From positions 1 to 64,000 of the forward strand of contig CACILY010000001.1 in the NCBI GenBank assembly GCA_902587615.1: 64,000 bases of DNA. Reading direction: 5' to 3'. The translations under genes were made by a program, and so were the position numbers. Source of the DNA: an uncultured Prochlorococcus sp. GTDB taxonomy: Bacteria; Cyanobacteriota; Cyanobacteriia; PCC-6307; Cyanobiaceae. Shown piece by piece: positions 42,017-51,050 of this stretch; the first letter of the stretch is position 1, and the number at the start of each line of letters is the position of its first letter. The notes under the pieces are model-generated. The model searched no databases. It saw only the letters and a list, made by a program, of their open reading frames with translations, and had not been told where the DNA came from.

Positions 42017-42970
42017 TTAGATATAATTTTCTCTAAACCAACTCTCTAATGTTGTCATGTCAATATTTTCTTCTTTTGCAATTTCTTTTAGTTCAGTGAG
42101 ATTAGCACCATAGCCTGCTCTTTCTATCCAATCCGCCATTATCCCAATATCATTTACAAAGATTTTCATAAATAATCTAGGAATCATAAAATAATTAAAT
42201 TCTGCAGTAGATTTACCAGAAGATTTCTTTAAAATATTTACCATTTCATTTGGTGTTAATTCCTCCCCTGCTAAATTAATATTTTGGTTGATAAATCTTT
42301 TTGGGTTGCAAAATATAGCAGCAGACCATCTTCCAATATCTCTAACTGCGATAATTTGCCATTTTTTGTCTGCTTTTACTACTCCTCGTAATGTATCGTT
42401 ACTTGCAGATAAACCAGGTAAATCAAAATTAAAGTTCTCAAAATAACTAGCCGGTCGAATAATAGTTGTGATTTCATTTAACTTCTTAATTTTTAGATAA
42501 TCTTCTATATCCCACTTACTTGTGAAGTGACCTGGCGCAGGTTCATTTTTAATGGGATTTTGGGCTTTGCAAATTGAGCTAAATACAAAATGTTTTAAAC
42601 AGCCCTTTTTAGAGATTGTTTTTACAACATCAATAAGATTCTTTCCTTGTTCCATTTCATATTCACGTACTAAAGGTTGTCTTCCTTTAGTTGGTGTTGT
42701 ATTACCAAATATTCCATATGCTCCTTCAAAACATGTCAAAAGGCTTTCTGTGTTTAATAAGTCACCTTTAATTACATCTACATTTGCTAGCTTTGCCAGC
42801 TCCTCAGCGTTTTTACTTGAGGGGTCTCTTGTAATTGCTCTTATTTTAAAGCATCCCTTTTCAGATAAGCTCTTTACCACGCCTTTTCCTTGAAGACCTG
42901 TCGCCATAGTTATGGCTATTATTGGTCTTGCGTTCTGTTCTACGACTTGGGAGTTCTCAAATTTAGACAT
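42017..42970 (-). CDS. NmrA-like NAD(P)-binding protein
   Basis: 317 residues, atypical SDR. AITMATGLQGKGVVKSLSEK is the cofactor loop, then GDLLNTESLLTCFEGAYGIF and FVFSSICKAQNPIKNEPAPG, where NmrA proteins lose the Tyr-Lys pair. IRPASYFENF and AVRDIGRWSAAIF fit the NmrA/HSCARG group, which sense or reduce with NAD(P)H. The substrate is unknown. Transcribed away from the ABC-2 exporter. Confidence 0.82.
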   Translation of the reverse strand: MSKFENSQVVEQNARPIIAITMATGLQGKGVVKSLSEKGCFKIRAITRDPSSKNAEELAKLANVDVIKGDLLNTESLLTCFEGAYGIFGNTTPTKGRQPLVREYEMEQGKNLIDVVKTISKKGCLKHFVFSSICKAQNPIKNEPAPGHFTSKWDIEDYLKIKKLNEITTIIRPASYFENFNFDLPGLSASNDTLRGVVKADKKWQIIAVRDIGRWSAAIFCNPKRFINQNINLAGEELTPNEMVNILKKSSGKSTAEFNYFMIPRLFMKIFVNDIGIMADWIERAGYGANLTELKEIAKEENIDMTTLESWFRENYI

Positions 42971-43258
42971 TAAGTATACTATTGATACAACTTAGAACCA
43001 TCAAATAAGCGCTTAGAGACAAAAGAATAAGAAACTGTTTCCTTTGCTCATTAATCTTATAGCAGATTCGTTTTATTCGTGGTCTTTGTGGAGCTTATTA
43101 GGTAGACAGTATGATTAAATCACCATATTAATAATTTACCTACTAGAATGGAATTAATCCACAATCATATCTAAAGGAAATTATATTATTAATATTTATT
43201 ATAAATAATCTCTTAATTTATAACCTGGTTCTTTATTCTGGACGGAATAGTTATTAGT

Positions 43259-44047
43259 CTAACTAGATGCAGATGTGTAATACTTTAATGCGTGTATCCA
43301 AAACATTCTACTTAAACTAAAAAAGAAGACTGCTATTAGAATACCTATATAGATCATGTTATAGCCAGAATCGCCAATAATTATTTCAGCAGGTACAGTA
43401 GTTAGAAAAGTAATTGGTAGTATAAATGTAAATATAAATCTTAGCGTTAGTGAATATGCTGACACAGGATATCTTCCTGAAGATAAAATTGCTCGTAATA
43501 CTTCTGTTGCATTCCATGTTTTTACAAACCAAATACTTGTAGCTGCGACCAGAAACCAAATTGAATACAGAGTAATAGAGCTTGATGCTAATATTATTAT
43601 GATTCTTACCAACTGGTTTATATTTAATACAACACCTAATTGATTACAAGCATAGATAACTAGTGTTGCACCTAGTCCGATTTCTGGTAATCCCGAAGGT
43701 GAAAAGGTTCTAAGAGATACCCAGAATTGACTATCTATAGGTTTGAGAAGAACAAAGTCCAATGTTCCCTCTCTGACATAATTTACTATTTCTCGAAGAT
43801 TTGGACGTAATACTGTGTTTGTTATTCCATCTAGTAATGTATATATACCTTGAATTATTAATGCTTGTTCCCAACTCCAATTACCTAGTTGTTGACCCTG
43901 TGTAAAAAAAAGAGACAAGATAAAAATACTTCCACTAAGCGTTCCAATCATTGCGATTACTTCCACAATGAAATTTAATTGGTACTCCATTTCAATTCCT
44001 ATGGCAGTAGTTAAAAATAGATATAGTGCTTTTAAATACCTTTCCAT
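43259..44047 (-). CDS. ABC-2 type exporter, permease subunit 2
   Basis: 262 residues with six predicted membrane helices. LNFIVEVIAMIGTLSGSIFI, a cytoplasmic loop with LREIVNYVREGTLDFVLLKP, and LPITFLTTVPAEIIIGDSGY near the end resemble the DUF990-type permeases of ABC-2 exporters. The ATG directly follows the stop of the partner permease, so stoichiometric expression is likely. Confidence 0.82.
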   Translation of the reverse strand: MERYLKALYLFLTTAIGIEMEYQLNFIVEVIAMIGTLSGSIFILSLFFTQGQQLGNWSWEQALIIQGIYTLLDGITNTVLRPNLREIVNYVREGTLDFVLLKPIDSQFWVSLRTFSPSGLPEIGLGATLVIYACNQLGVVLNINQLVRIIIILASSSITLYSIWFLVAATSIWFVKTWNATEVLRAILSSGRYPVSAYSLTLRFIFTFILPITFLTTVPAEIIIGDSGYNMIYIGILIAVFFFSLSRMFWIHALKYYTSASS

Positions 44048-44845
44048 TTATGCACCCATGGCTGTGTAGTTACGTACACCTGCTTTCCAAAGAAGAATTA
44101 CGACAGGAAATAAGATTGATATCCAAATGATTTGAATAATAAAGCCTATAAATATATTCTCTGCTAAACCTGATAATATATTGGCTGGAAAATTTATCAT
44201 ATATGGGAAAGGAGTAAGGAGAACAATCTTTTGTATGTTCGGAGGAAATGATGATATAGGCGCTAGTAAACCTGAAAGGAATAGGTAGGGAGTAAATAAT
44301 AATCTTTCTAATGAACTAGCTTTTTCATTCCAAAAACATAATGATGCAATAATACTTTGTAAAAGAAATGCAATTGAGAAAGCAAATAATGTCGATAGCC
44401 AAGCTAATAAAAATTGAATTAGTGATGGTATCCAAAATGAGTCGGTATTAAACAAGAAGAAGGTAAATGTAATTAACAAGGCGAATGGTAGGCGTGTAAC
44501 TTGTTCAGCTATGTGCGCTGCCAAGTATCTCCAAAGAGGGTGAAGTGGCTGTATTAAATATGGTGATAGTTTGCCTAATAGTGCGTCCTCTTCAAATGAG
44601 AATACAACCCAAACAACGGAGAACTGTCTGACTAAAAATGCACTCAAGAAATATCTAGATAATGAAAGACCGTCGAATCCATAAGATGTTGCTGCCCCAC
44701 TCTCTTTCCAAATTGAGAGCATAATAAAAGGTAATACTCCAGATAGAGCCCAAAGTGCTATTTCTACTCGATATTCCAGCATATTTGCATATTGACTATT
44801 GAATAAAGCCTTTATAACATTAATTTTTAATTTAGAATATGACAT
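44048..44845 (-). CDS. ABC-2 type exporter, permease subunit 1
   Basis: 265 residues with about six helices. ANMLEYRVEIALWALSGVLP, FEEDALLGKLSPYLIQPLHP and LAPISSFPPNIQKIVLLTPF are characteristic of this permease family. I chose ATG 44845, which overlaps the ATPase stop as ATGA, rather than the TTG before it. Forms a heterodimer with the next product. Confidence 0.82.
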   Translation of the reverse strand: MSYSKLKINVIKALFNSQYANMLEYRVEIALWALSGVLPFIMLSIWKESGAATSYGFDGLSLSRYFLSAFLVRQFSVVWVVFSFEEDALLGKLSPYLIQPLHPLWRYLAAHIAEQVTRLPFALLITFTFFLFNTDSFWIPSLIQFLLAWLSTLFAFSIAFLLQSIIASLCFWNEKASSLERLLFTPYLFLSGLLAPISSFPPNIQKIVLLTPFPYMINFPANILSGLAENIFIGFIIQIIWISILFPVVILLWKAGVRNYTAMGA

Positions 44846-45834
44846 CAAATCCTTCTTTGATTAAATAGTTTTCCTATTAATTCTTCTATAGGTGGATCTT
44901 TAATTTCAATATCAATGACTTCAAACCTTTCTAATATTCTTGAAATTACTTTAGGAAGTTCCGTCCTTAAGATTCTTATTTCTATAAACCTATCTGTATT
45001 AGTTTTAATAATTCCATAGTTTTCAAATTCTTTTGGATTAAATTGATCTTTTAGTTCAATTCGTAATTCTCTATACGGTGTTAACTTATTTGTTAGAGAG
45101 TTTAAACCTCCATCATAGAACAGCTCGCCTTTATGAATACACAAAACTCGTGAACATAATGCAGTTATATCAGCCATGTAATGACTAGTTAATAATATAG
45201 TTGCCCCAGTTTTCCTATTGTATTCTGAGAGAAAACTTCTTACCCTAGCTTGTGCATTTACATCAAGTCCTAGAGTAGGTTCATCCAGAAAAAGCACAGA
45301 AGGCTTATGCAAAAGCGAAGCCAGCAATTCTGTTTTCATACGCTGCCCTAATGATAGTTTTCTAACAGGACGATATAGCTCTTCCCCAAGTTCAAGCATA
45401 ATTGAAAGTTCTTTTATTCTATTGGTTGCTTCACTTTCACTTAATCCATATATAGCAGCATTAACCTGAAGAGAGTCCATTGGAGGCAAATCCCAAATCA
45501 GTTGCTGTTTTTGCCCCATGACAAGAGTAATATTCTTTAAAAAGTCATTTTGTCTTTTTGCAGGATTAAAACCATCTACATAAATAGATCCTGAACTTGG
45601 ATATATTAATCCACATAACATTTTGAGGATAGTTGTTTTTCCAGCACCATTTGCACCAAGGAAGCCAACTATCTCACCAGGCTGAATTTTAAAAGATACA
45701 TTTTTAACGGCTTCGACCCCAAAAGTTTTTCTTGATAGAAAGTGTTTTAAGGTTCCCTTGAAACCAGGATCTTTATCTGAAATTTGATATGTCTTGCTAA
45801 GTTGTTCAACATCAATAATTGCTCGATCTTTCAT
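44845..45834 (-). CDS. ABC-2 type exporter, ATPase subunit
   Basis: 329 residues. Walker A GFLGANGAGKTTILKML, signature LSLGQRMKTELLASLL, Walker B SVLFLDEPTLGLD and the H-loop ILLTSHYMADI are complete; a C-terminal domain follows. First gene of a three-gene operon with two permeases. Relatives export natural products or envelope molecules; the substrate is unknown. Confidence 0.88.
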   Translation of the reverse strand: MKDRAIIDVEQLSKTYQISDKDPGFKGTLKHFLSRKTFGVEAVKNVSFKIQPGEIVGFLGANGAGKTTILKMLCGLIYPSSGSIYVDGFNPAKRQNDFLKNITLVMGQKQQLIWDLPPMDSLQVNAAIYGLSESEATNRIKELSIMLELGEELYRPVRKLSLGQRMKTELLASLLHKPSVLFLDEPTLGLDVNAQARVRSFLSEYNRKTGATILLTSHYMADITALCSRVLCIHKGELFYDGGLNSLTNKLTPYRELRIELKDQFNPKEFENYGIIKTNTDRFIEIRILRTELPKVISRILERFEVIDIEIKDPPIEELIGKLFNQRRI

Positions 45835-46065
45835 CAGACTATAAATCCATGAGTAAATAAAATTGCAAACATCCTAATTTTTTAATTGATTTAATACTAT
45901 AGTAGCTAAAGATAAAGCATTAATACATCTCTCTTTAAAGAAGATAAATTATGAACTTTTATTCATTTTATATGGTGTTATTTTCAGGACATAAACTAAT
46001 ATATGACAGTAGAGATTATCTTAAATTCCTAGACTATTATTTAGTAGTGTTTGTTTAACTTTATC

Positions 46066-46449
46066 ATGTCAGAATTTAATTATTTAATAGCACTTGCAAT
46101 GATAGAGAAATCAGGTAAAAGGTTTATGCCTATAGGGGGCAAGTCTGTTAATAAGCCTATAGATTTTAATGATGATAAGGATAAAATTAAATTATTAGCA
46201 TTAGAGATTTTATTGCGAGTCATTCAGGGGACAGATAGCATTCCAGCAAAAAGGTTCGCTGGAGAACAAAGTATTTTAGTTGCTCAAATACCATTAGATT
46301 CAATACAGACTGATTTAGCGACGATAAAATCTAAATGGATTAAGTATGGAGATAATCAGAAGTTCTTATCAGAATTGAAAGGTCTCTCTAGTAATCTATT
46401 TTCTATCTCATTTGTTAAATATAGTGGAGTTCAATTAATTCAGCTTTGA
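46066..46449 (+). CDS. hypothetical protein, 127 aa
   Basis: From ATG 46066 (MSEFNYLIALAMIEKSGKRF) a soluble protein with a helical middle (KLLALEILLRVIQGTDSIPA) and AGEQSILVAQIPLDSIQTDL. A TTG five codons earlier is less likely. No family is recognised. Confidence 0.55.
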   Translation: MSEFNYLIALAMIEKSGKRFMPIGGKSVNKPIDFNDDKDKIKLLALEILLRVIQGTDSIPAKRFAGEQSILVAQIPLDSIQTDLATIKSKWIKYGDNQKFLSELKGLSSNLFSISFVKYSGVQLIQL

Positions 46450-46486
46450 TCTTATAATTTTAAAGGATTAAATTATAAAAAAATTG

Positions 46487-46499
46487 CTCAGTCGCTGAG
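46487..46499. repeat. short perfect hairpin
   Basis: CTCAG-TCG-CTGAG lies 38 bases after the stop of 46066-46449. A T tract is missing, so it is only a candidate terminator. Confidence 0.3.
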
Positions 46500-46525
46500 A
46501 TAATTATCTATATATATTTAATTCT

Positions 46526-46678
46526 TTATTTTAATAATTTTCTGTTGGCTTTATCTGCTTTTTTGATTATTTTCTGTGCCTCTTCTCTTGAAATACATTT
46601 CTGAGCTTTGGTTTGGAGCTTGAGAAGTTTAGCGTGTTGTTTAGCTGCAGCCATATTTAGCTTACCTTTTTTCGACAT
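46526..46678 (-). CDS. Lys-rich small protein, 50 aa
   Basis: ATG 46678 gives MSKKGKLNMAAAKQHAKLLK, then TKAQKCISREEAQKIIKKAD and ANRKLLK. Strongly basic and helical, possibly nucleic-acid binding or ribosome-associated. No family is recognised. Confidence 0.5.
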   Translation of the reverse strand: MSKKGKLNMAAAKQHAKLLKLQTKAQKCISREEAQKIIKKADKANRKLLK

Positions 46679-46804
46679 AATGATAAAGCAGTCTTAATTA
46701 ATTTGCAAATCCTTGAAGGTTTTGATATTTCGATAAAGAGTTTTAACTTGATTTTTTTTTAACTCTTTCTTTATGCGATGATTGAATAAACGCATGTAAA
46801 GCCA

Positions 46805-47032
46805 GTGACAGTTGACCCTCTTAATGCAAGCGATCCAAGAAATGCAAACCACCATTGGTTTCCATTCTTGAGATATCAGGAACAATGTGCTGCTGAAGGC
46901 AGAGACGCAACTATTAACGGATGGTTACGTTCTAAAGGTCAGCTTAGTCATCAGGATGCCTATGAGGCTGCTAAAGCTAAAGCCGCTGCCGAAGAAGGAA
47001 AACCTTCTGCTAAGCCAGATACTACAGAATAA
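46805..47032 (+). CDS. small soluble protein, 75 aa
   Basis: GTG 46805 opens MTVDPLNASDPRNANHHWFP, FLRYQEQCAAEGRDATINGW and an Ala/Lys/Glu-rich helical tail (AYEAAKAKAAAEEGKPSAKP). The aromatic N-terminal half looks conserved; the tail is low in complexity. The function is unknown. Confidence 0.6.
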   Translation: MTVDPLNASDPRNANHHWFPFLRYQEQCAAEGRDATINGWLRSKGQLSHQDAYEAAKAKAAAEEGKPSAKPDTTE

Positions 47033-47042
47033 AACCAGGACT

Positions 47043-47342
47043 TTATTTTCCGGTCAATCTTATTAGTAGAGTTTTATCCGTATGTAGCTTGATATAAGCG
47101 AGATCTTTTCTGACTTTAGGATTATCAAATTTAATTATAGATGTAAATGAGTAAATTAAAGGACTGATAATAGCTATACAAGCTAATAAACTAAGTATTT
47201 TTTTAGGCCCAAAAGCCCTTTTTATCCTGGCTTCTTCGCCACATTGACCACAAATAGTCACGCCATCTAATCTTGTTTTGAAAAACGCGTACCTATTAGA
47301 ACAGTATGGACATATGTATTGTTTACTAGAACTAAAAAACAT
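47043..47342 (-). CDS. zinc-ribbon membrane protein, 99 aa
   Basis: An N-terminal treble-clef/zinc-ribbon motif (CPYC then CGQCG, 17 residues apart) is followed by a basic linker, one membrane helix (ILSLLACIAIISPLIYSF) and a polar C-terminus. Such proteins put a small metal-binding module at the membrane. Converges on 46805-47032. Confidence 0.65.
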   Translation of the reverse strand: MFFSSSKQYICPYCSNRYAFFKTRLDGVTICGQCGEEARIKRAFGPKKILSLLACIAIISPLIYSFTSIIKFDNPKVRKDLAYIKLHTDKTLLIRLTGK

Positions 47343-47559
47343 TCCTACAAATATCTGACTAATTTTTAATATTATAGCTCTATTTATTAGAACTTTTTTG
47401 AGGATTTTTCTATTTGATCGCTTTGCTTATTTTCTCAACCTTCATGTTTTGTTTTTGGCACTTGCGCACTTAGTAAAAAGAGAGAGAATGTACTGAAATA
47501 GCTTTATTTAATTTCCCCTGACGAATGAAGCTTTTCTCAAATTGGGAAATTTTATTTTT

Positions 47560-47913
47560 ATGGATGCATTAAAATTTAAACTATTTCGTGAACAATCTTC
47601 ATCTGATCAGTTAAATGTTGTTCTTGAGCAATGGGGAACAAGCTTTGATACAGATGATAATTGGAAAGACGAGTATAAACAATTAAGGAAACTTAAGCCA
47701 TACCAAATAAAGCTGTTAGATCAAGGGGCTCAAAGCCAATCTCAAGCATGGTTGATTAGTCAGATGTGGAGCGATTGGCAAAATCTAAAAAAGGCTATTC
47801 CTGATAAGTCTAGTATTAAATCAAGGCCTCCTCAATCTGAATGGGAAAAAGCTTTTAAGGAATGGAAGCAAGTCCAAAATCACCATAAGAATGGTGAAAA
47901 TTCTATTGAATAG
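47560..47913 (+). CDS. hypothetical soluble protein, 117 aa
   Basis: From ATG 47560 (MDALKFKLFREQSSSDQLNV) the sequence is Trp/Gln-rich and helical: VLEQWGTSFDTDDNWKDEYK, QAWLISQMWSDWQNL, WEKAFKEWKQVQNHH. A TTG upstream could add six residues. No family is recognised. Confidence 0.55.
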   Translation: MDALKFKLFREQSSSDQLNVVLEQWGTSFDTDDNWKDEYKQLRKLKPYQIKLLDQGAQSQSQAWLISQMWSDWQNLKKAIPDKSSIKSRPPQSEWEKAFKEWKQVQNHHKNGENSIE

Positions 47914-47969
47914 TTTATAAGGTAATTTATATTATTCTTGCTAATAAGAAGTCCAAAGGTGTTTTTAAA

Positions 47970-48476
47970 GTGTCGCAAACTAAGAACTTATATTTAGTAA
48001 GTGCAGAAAAGTTTGGTTTAGGATATTGGTATGTCGGCATTACAGATCATATAAACCCATTAAATCATGATCCTTCTCATTTTCTCGAATGTTATCGCAA
48101 AGAGCTATTAGGTGCTTCTAGTGCAAATGATGTTGCGAAGGCAATCTCACAAAATATTTCTAACTTGATTTTTCTAATAAAGAATGATGGCTATCCATTA
48201 GTCTCCTCTCCTTATGGATTCTCTTATGACTTACCTCTCGCTTTAGTAGAAGATATATTCGACTTTTGGTTTGAAACCTATAAAAATCCTTTGGCTTGGT
48301 CTAAATGTATTCGCTTATTGAAGTTCAGATCGAAGATCTCCTTCTCAGATCCTTCTATAGTTAATGGATTTATTTCTTCTACAGCAAACTATGCACAACA
48401 AATAGAGGAATTACATAGCTACAGACCATCTCATTCTGATATCTTTAGTATGGATAAAGAGCCTATGTGGCAATAG
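47970..48476 (+). CDS. hypothetical protein, 168 aa
   Basis: GTG 47970 opens LYLVSAEKFGLGYWYVGITD, a segment that loosely resembles the first strands of GIY-YIG domains, but the later catalytic Arg and Glu are not placed as expected. The rest is helical (ALVEDIFDFWFETYKNPLAW). I leave it as unknown. It follows 47560-47913 by 56 bases. Confidence 0.5.
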   Translation: MSQTKNLYLVSAEKFGLGYWYVGITDHINPLNHDPSHFLECYRKELLGASSANDVAKAISQNISNLIFLIKNDGYPLVSSPYGFSYDLPLALVEDIFDFWFETYKNPLAWSKCIRLLKFRSKISFSDPSIVNGFISSTANYAQQIEELHSYRPSHSDIFSMDKEPMWQ

Positions 48477-48661
48477 AAACCCTATTAGTAGTGTATGTCG
48501 TTTGTTTGATGCCTATATCTGGTATGCATTAGTACTTCATACTCATTGCATTAGTGATTAAAAGCAGTAAATTTATAATGGCTGAATGATTTAAGACATT
48601 CAGGATAGAAAATTCAACCTTTCTATACTTTCTTTCTTTTTCAATTTAGGGAGTGACCTTT

Positions 48662-48760
48662 ATGACTTTCTCTAGATTAAGTAAATCAGAAATTCTTCAC
48701 GGTAGATTCGCTATGTCATTTGTACTTTTAGCGATTTGTTTTTTTGTATTTAGATTTTAG
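48662..48760 (+). CDS. Hlip-like chlorophyll-binding miniprotein, 32 aa
   Basis: ATG 48662 gives MTFSRLSKSEILHGRFAMSF, VLLAICFFVFRF. EILHGRFAM is the conserved chlorophyll-binding segment of high-light-inducible proteins (E-x-x-H/N-G-R-x-A-M). The helix is nearly the entire protein, and at 32 residues it is at the lower size limit for the family. Such proteins bind chlorophyll/carotenoid and protect photosystem assembly under stress. Probably single-transcribed. Confidence 0.72.
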   Translation: MTFSRLSKSEILHGRFAMSFVLLAICFFVFRF

Positions 48761-48764
48761 TAAA

Positions 48765-48941
48765 TTATCCTCTACACATAGGCTCTAATTGATTCCTTCG
48801 ACCCTCATGACATTGCTGTAAAGCACGTTCACTTTCAAGTATTTTATTATTCTCTGCTTCATATTCATGAGAGTATGAATAATTTTCAGATGTATCTACT
48901 GTGAAGAACACAAAAAATATTAGTAGTGAACTAAGGAACAT
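48765..48941 (-). CDS. small exported protein, 58 aa
   Basis: ATG 48941: MFLSSLLIFFVFFTVDTSEN with a signal/anchor helix, then an acidic/polar helix (EYEAENNKILESERALQQCH) ending RNQLEPMCRG. Two Cys. It converges on the Hlip gene, 4 bases between stops. Confidence 0.5.
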   Translation of the reverse strand: MFLSSLLIFFVFFTVDTSENYSYSHEYEAENNKILESERALQQCHEGRRNQLEPMCRG

Positions 48942-48969
48942 TTCAGGTTAGCTACTCTTATTTAGTAAT

Positions 48970-49089
48970 CTATCTTTTTATCCCCACTCTCCAAAAAAGG
49001 ATATATCCAACTAGTGTAATTATTCCCCAAACTGGAGCTGGAAGGCCTAATGGGGCTGACCATTCTGAATGAAGCATAGATGTCAGCAT
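48970..49089 (-). CDS. small membrane protein, 39 aa
   Basis: ATG 49089 gives MLTSMLHSEWSAPLGLPAPV, one helix (WGIITLVGYILFW) and RVGIKR. M5 (MLHSEWSAP) could be the actual start. Pro-rich turn and single helix look conserved; no family is named. Confidence 0.5.
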   Translation of the reverse strand: MLTSMLHSEWSAPLGLPAPVWGIITLVGYILFWRVGIKR

Positions 49090-49257
49090 GATTTCTAAAG
49101 AATTACTTACTAATAGATACCATATATCTGGTTACATTTACTAAATTCTTGCGAAGTAAAAACAAGTTGTAAATCTTTTAAGCTAGTAGTCCATATCTAA
49201 AGATATTAATACATTTAAATATTTATTAGTTAACTTTATGTTAGATAACCATATATA

Positions 49258-49431
49258 TTATTCTTCACCGCCTTTGTTCTGTAATCCTTTAATGAGATTA
49301 GAGAACACTGCATATAAAGCACCCAAAAGCCAGGCTGCTATAGCTATAGCCAAAATGCCAACTACGATTGATAGAGCAGATACTCCAGCATCATTAGGAC
49401 CATAGTTAATTGCAGGGTCAAAGCCATTCAT
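49258..49431 (-). CDS. small membrane protein, 57 aa
   Basis: ATG 49431 opens MNGFDPAINYGPNDAGVSAL, a long helix (SIVVGILAIAIAAWLLGALY) and VFSNLIKGLQNKGGEE. Ordered sequence with a charged end; probably a real thylakoid or plasma-membrane protein of unknown role. Confidence 0.6.
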   Translation of the reverse strand: MNGFDPAINYGPNDAGVSALSIVVGILAIAIAAWLLGALYAVFSNLIKGLQNKGGEE

Positions 49432-49538
49432 TTCTTACTTGGAATTTGCTACTAAAGGTATTATCATTATTGCATCAGGTTAATTAGTTATTAAAATATT
49501 TAATGATCTATTAATTAGCTGTACTTAAATTCTATTAA

Positions 49539-50090
49539 ATGAAGGACTTTCTAAAAAAATTAAAGAATAAAATCAAAACGAGGCTTAAAACTACATTCTT
49601 TTACAAGCAAGAAATCGTCGATTCAAAATTGCAATCAAAACATTTTGATGATGGCACAATTCATATAAATTGGAATTTAGCAAAAGATGACATAAGGAAA
49701 TTGAATAATAAGAGAATACATTGTCTAGGATTGAGAATCTTCGATATTACTCACAATCTATCAAATAATCATAAAACTACCATTATGAAGGAAATCCAGT
49801 TAAATAAACAATCATTTTCATATAATTATCGAGCACCTCTGCCTACAGGACTTTTCTCATTAGAAATTGGCTATAGGGATCAGAAGAGTAAGTGGGTAAA
49901 GCTTTGTTCCTCTTTTATAAACCTAGGAATCAGAGCATCTGATAACAAGTTTGTAGATGATTCTTGGTTCTATTTGTCAGATAATTCTAATTCTAAAATG
50001 CCAGCAAGTTTACATGAAAAACTTTATCAACTATCACAAAGATCATCGATAATAGGCGGATCTGAACGAATCTATCCAGTAAGAAAATAA
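49539..50090 (+). CDS. DUF4912-like protein
   Basis: 183 residues. A basic N-terminal helix (MKDFLKKLKNKIKTRLKTTF) precedes the domain: IHINWNLAKDDIRKLNNKRI, LGLRIFDITHNLSNNHKTTI, YNYRAPLPTGLFSLEIGYRD and KWVKLCSSFINLGIRASD. The W-x-L, LRxFDxT, Y-x-x-x-LP-x-G-x-x-x-x-EIGYR order matches DUF4912, a beta-sandwich family of unknown function common in cyanobacteria. Confidence 0.75.
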   Translation: MKDFLKKLKNKIKTRLKTTFFYKQEIVDSKLQSKHFDDGTIHINWNLAKDDIRKLNNKRIHCLGLRIFDITHNLSNNHKTTIMKEIQLNKQSFSYNYRAPLPTGLFSLEIGYRDQKSKWVKLCSSFINLGIRASDNKFVDDSWFYLSDNSNSKMPASLHEKLYQLSQRSSIIGGSERIYPVRK

Positions 50091-50113
50091 TAGTAAGCCA
50101 ATCAGATCTTTAG

Positions 50114-50488
50114 TTAAATATTATCTTTTATACTAAATATAAACCAATTCATGAAATTAATTGGATTTAATAAATACTTGATTTGCTTATTTGAAGAATA
50201 ATTGAATTCTGATGAGCTTTTCCCGATTAGTTTAATTAAACTATCTCTATTATTGTTTTCAGTATTTTCGATAAATTCTTTGGATTCTTTTATTTCGGAT
50301 AAGAAGAACCAACTTTGCTTACCATTGTTAAATTGAACAATAATTCCAATTCCCATGCCGTCTGTCATTTTATAATCTACGACTTTTCCTGAAGGATCAC
50401 TATTTATTTGGAGTCGTAGTGAATCAGGTAGGCGATCATTTATTTGGTTAAGATCAATTGTAACTTCACTCCCAATCTCGAAGCCCAT
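50114..50488 (-). CDS. DUF2862-like protein with C-terminal extension
   Basis: From ATG 50488 (MGFEIGSEVTIDLNQINDRL) the first 65 residues match the 39558 paralogue: DRLPDSLRLQI, GKVVDYKMTDGMGIGIIVQF and KQSWFFLSEIKE. A further 55-60 residue extension (SLIKLIGKSSSEFNYS...) is unique to this copy. An in-frame TTG at 50512 is unlikely to be the start. The function is unknown. Confidence 0.75.
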   Translation of the reverse strand: MGFEIGSEVTIDLNQINDRLPDSLRLQINSDPSGKVVDYKMTDGMGIGIIVQFNNGKQSWFFLSEIKESKEFIENTENNNRDSLIKLIGKSSSEFNYSSNKQIKYLLNPINFMNWFIFSIKDNI

Positions 50489-50634
50489 AGATATTTTTCC
50501 TATTTCCTTCAATGCTTTTTCTCTGATTGTTGTTAATTTAACATATTAAATAGCTTCAGTGGTTATTAATATCATTAAATATAAGATTTTTGGTGCAAAA
50601 ATAAATATAATCTATCTTTACTTATTCTTGAGAG

Positions 50635-50781
50635 CTATTTCCGTGATCTTAATTTATCATAAATATTATTAATTCCACTTGCTGTTAGCTTTAAGAGAGC
50701 TACACAGCAGGCTATAAAACCAATTGCAATAACAACAGAAAGCAGAGTTGAACCTAAATCAATACTTGAAAAGGATTTCAT
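50635..50781 (-). CDS. small membrane protein, 48 aa
   Basis: ATG 50781: MKSFSSIDLGSTLLSVVIAI, helix continuing GFIACCVALLKL, then TASGINNIYDKLRSRK. Single-pass with a basic C-terminus and two adjacent Cys in the helix. The function is unknown. Confidence 0.5.
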   Translation of the reverse strand: MKSFSSIDLGSTLLSVVIAIGFIACCVALLKLTASGINNIYDKLRSRK

Positions 50782-50867
50782 ACTATAAGTTTGTTTATGT
50801 TTAGTTTTAGCATACTATTTCAATTAAATTAAATTCTAAACAATAAGATTTGCTCAGTGACGTCACT

Positions 50868-51050
50868 TTACGACATCCAAAAACCACCATTGCGAAGGAG
50901 TTTAAAATAATTGTCACTAGAGGACTTATTATTATTTTTATGCTTGACTGTTATTTCTTGTTCTGAATCTCTTTTCATAATCAATTGATTAATGGAGAAT
51001 TGATTTCTTCTTTTCAGAAATTTATATGAAGACCAACTAAGTAATCCCAT
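50868..51050 (-). CDS. basic hypothetical protein, 60 aa
   Basis: MGLLSWSSYKFLKRRNQFSI, NQLIMKRDSEQEITVKHKNN and DNYFKLLRNGGFWMS: soluble and Lys/Asn-rich, with no membrane helix. ATG start. No family is recognised. Confidence 0.4.
   Translation of the reverse strand: MGLLSWSSYKFLKRRNQFSINQLIMKRDSEQEITVKHKNNNKSSSDNYFKLLRNGGFWMS

Noticed and set aside
47970-48476. GIY-YIG call for the 168-aa protein
   Set aside because: Only the first strands resemble the family; later catalytic positions are not found.
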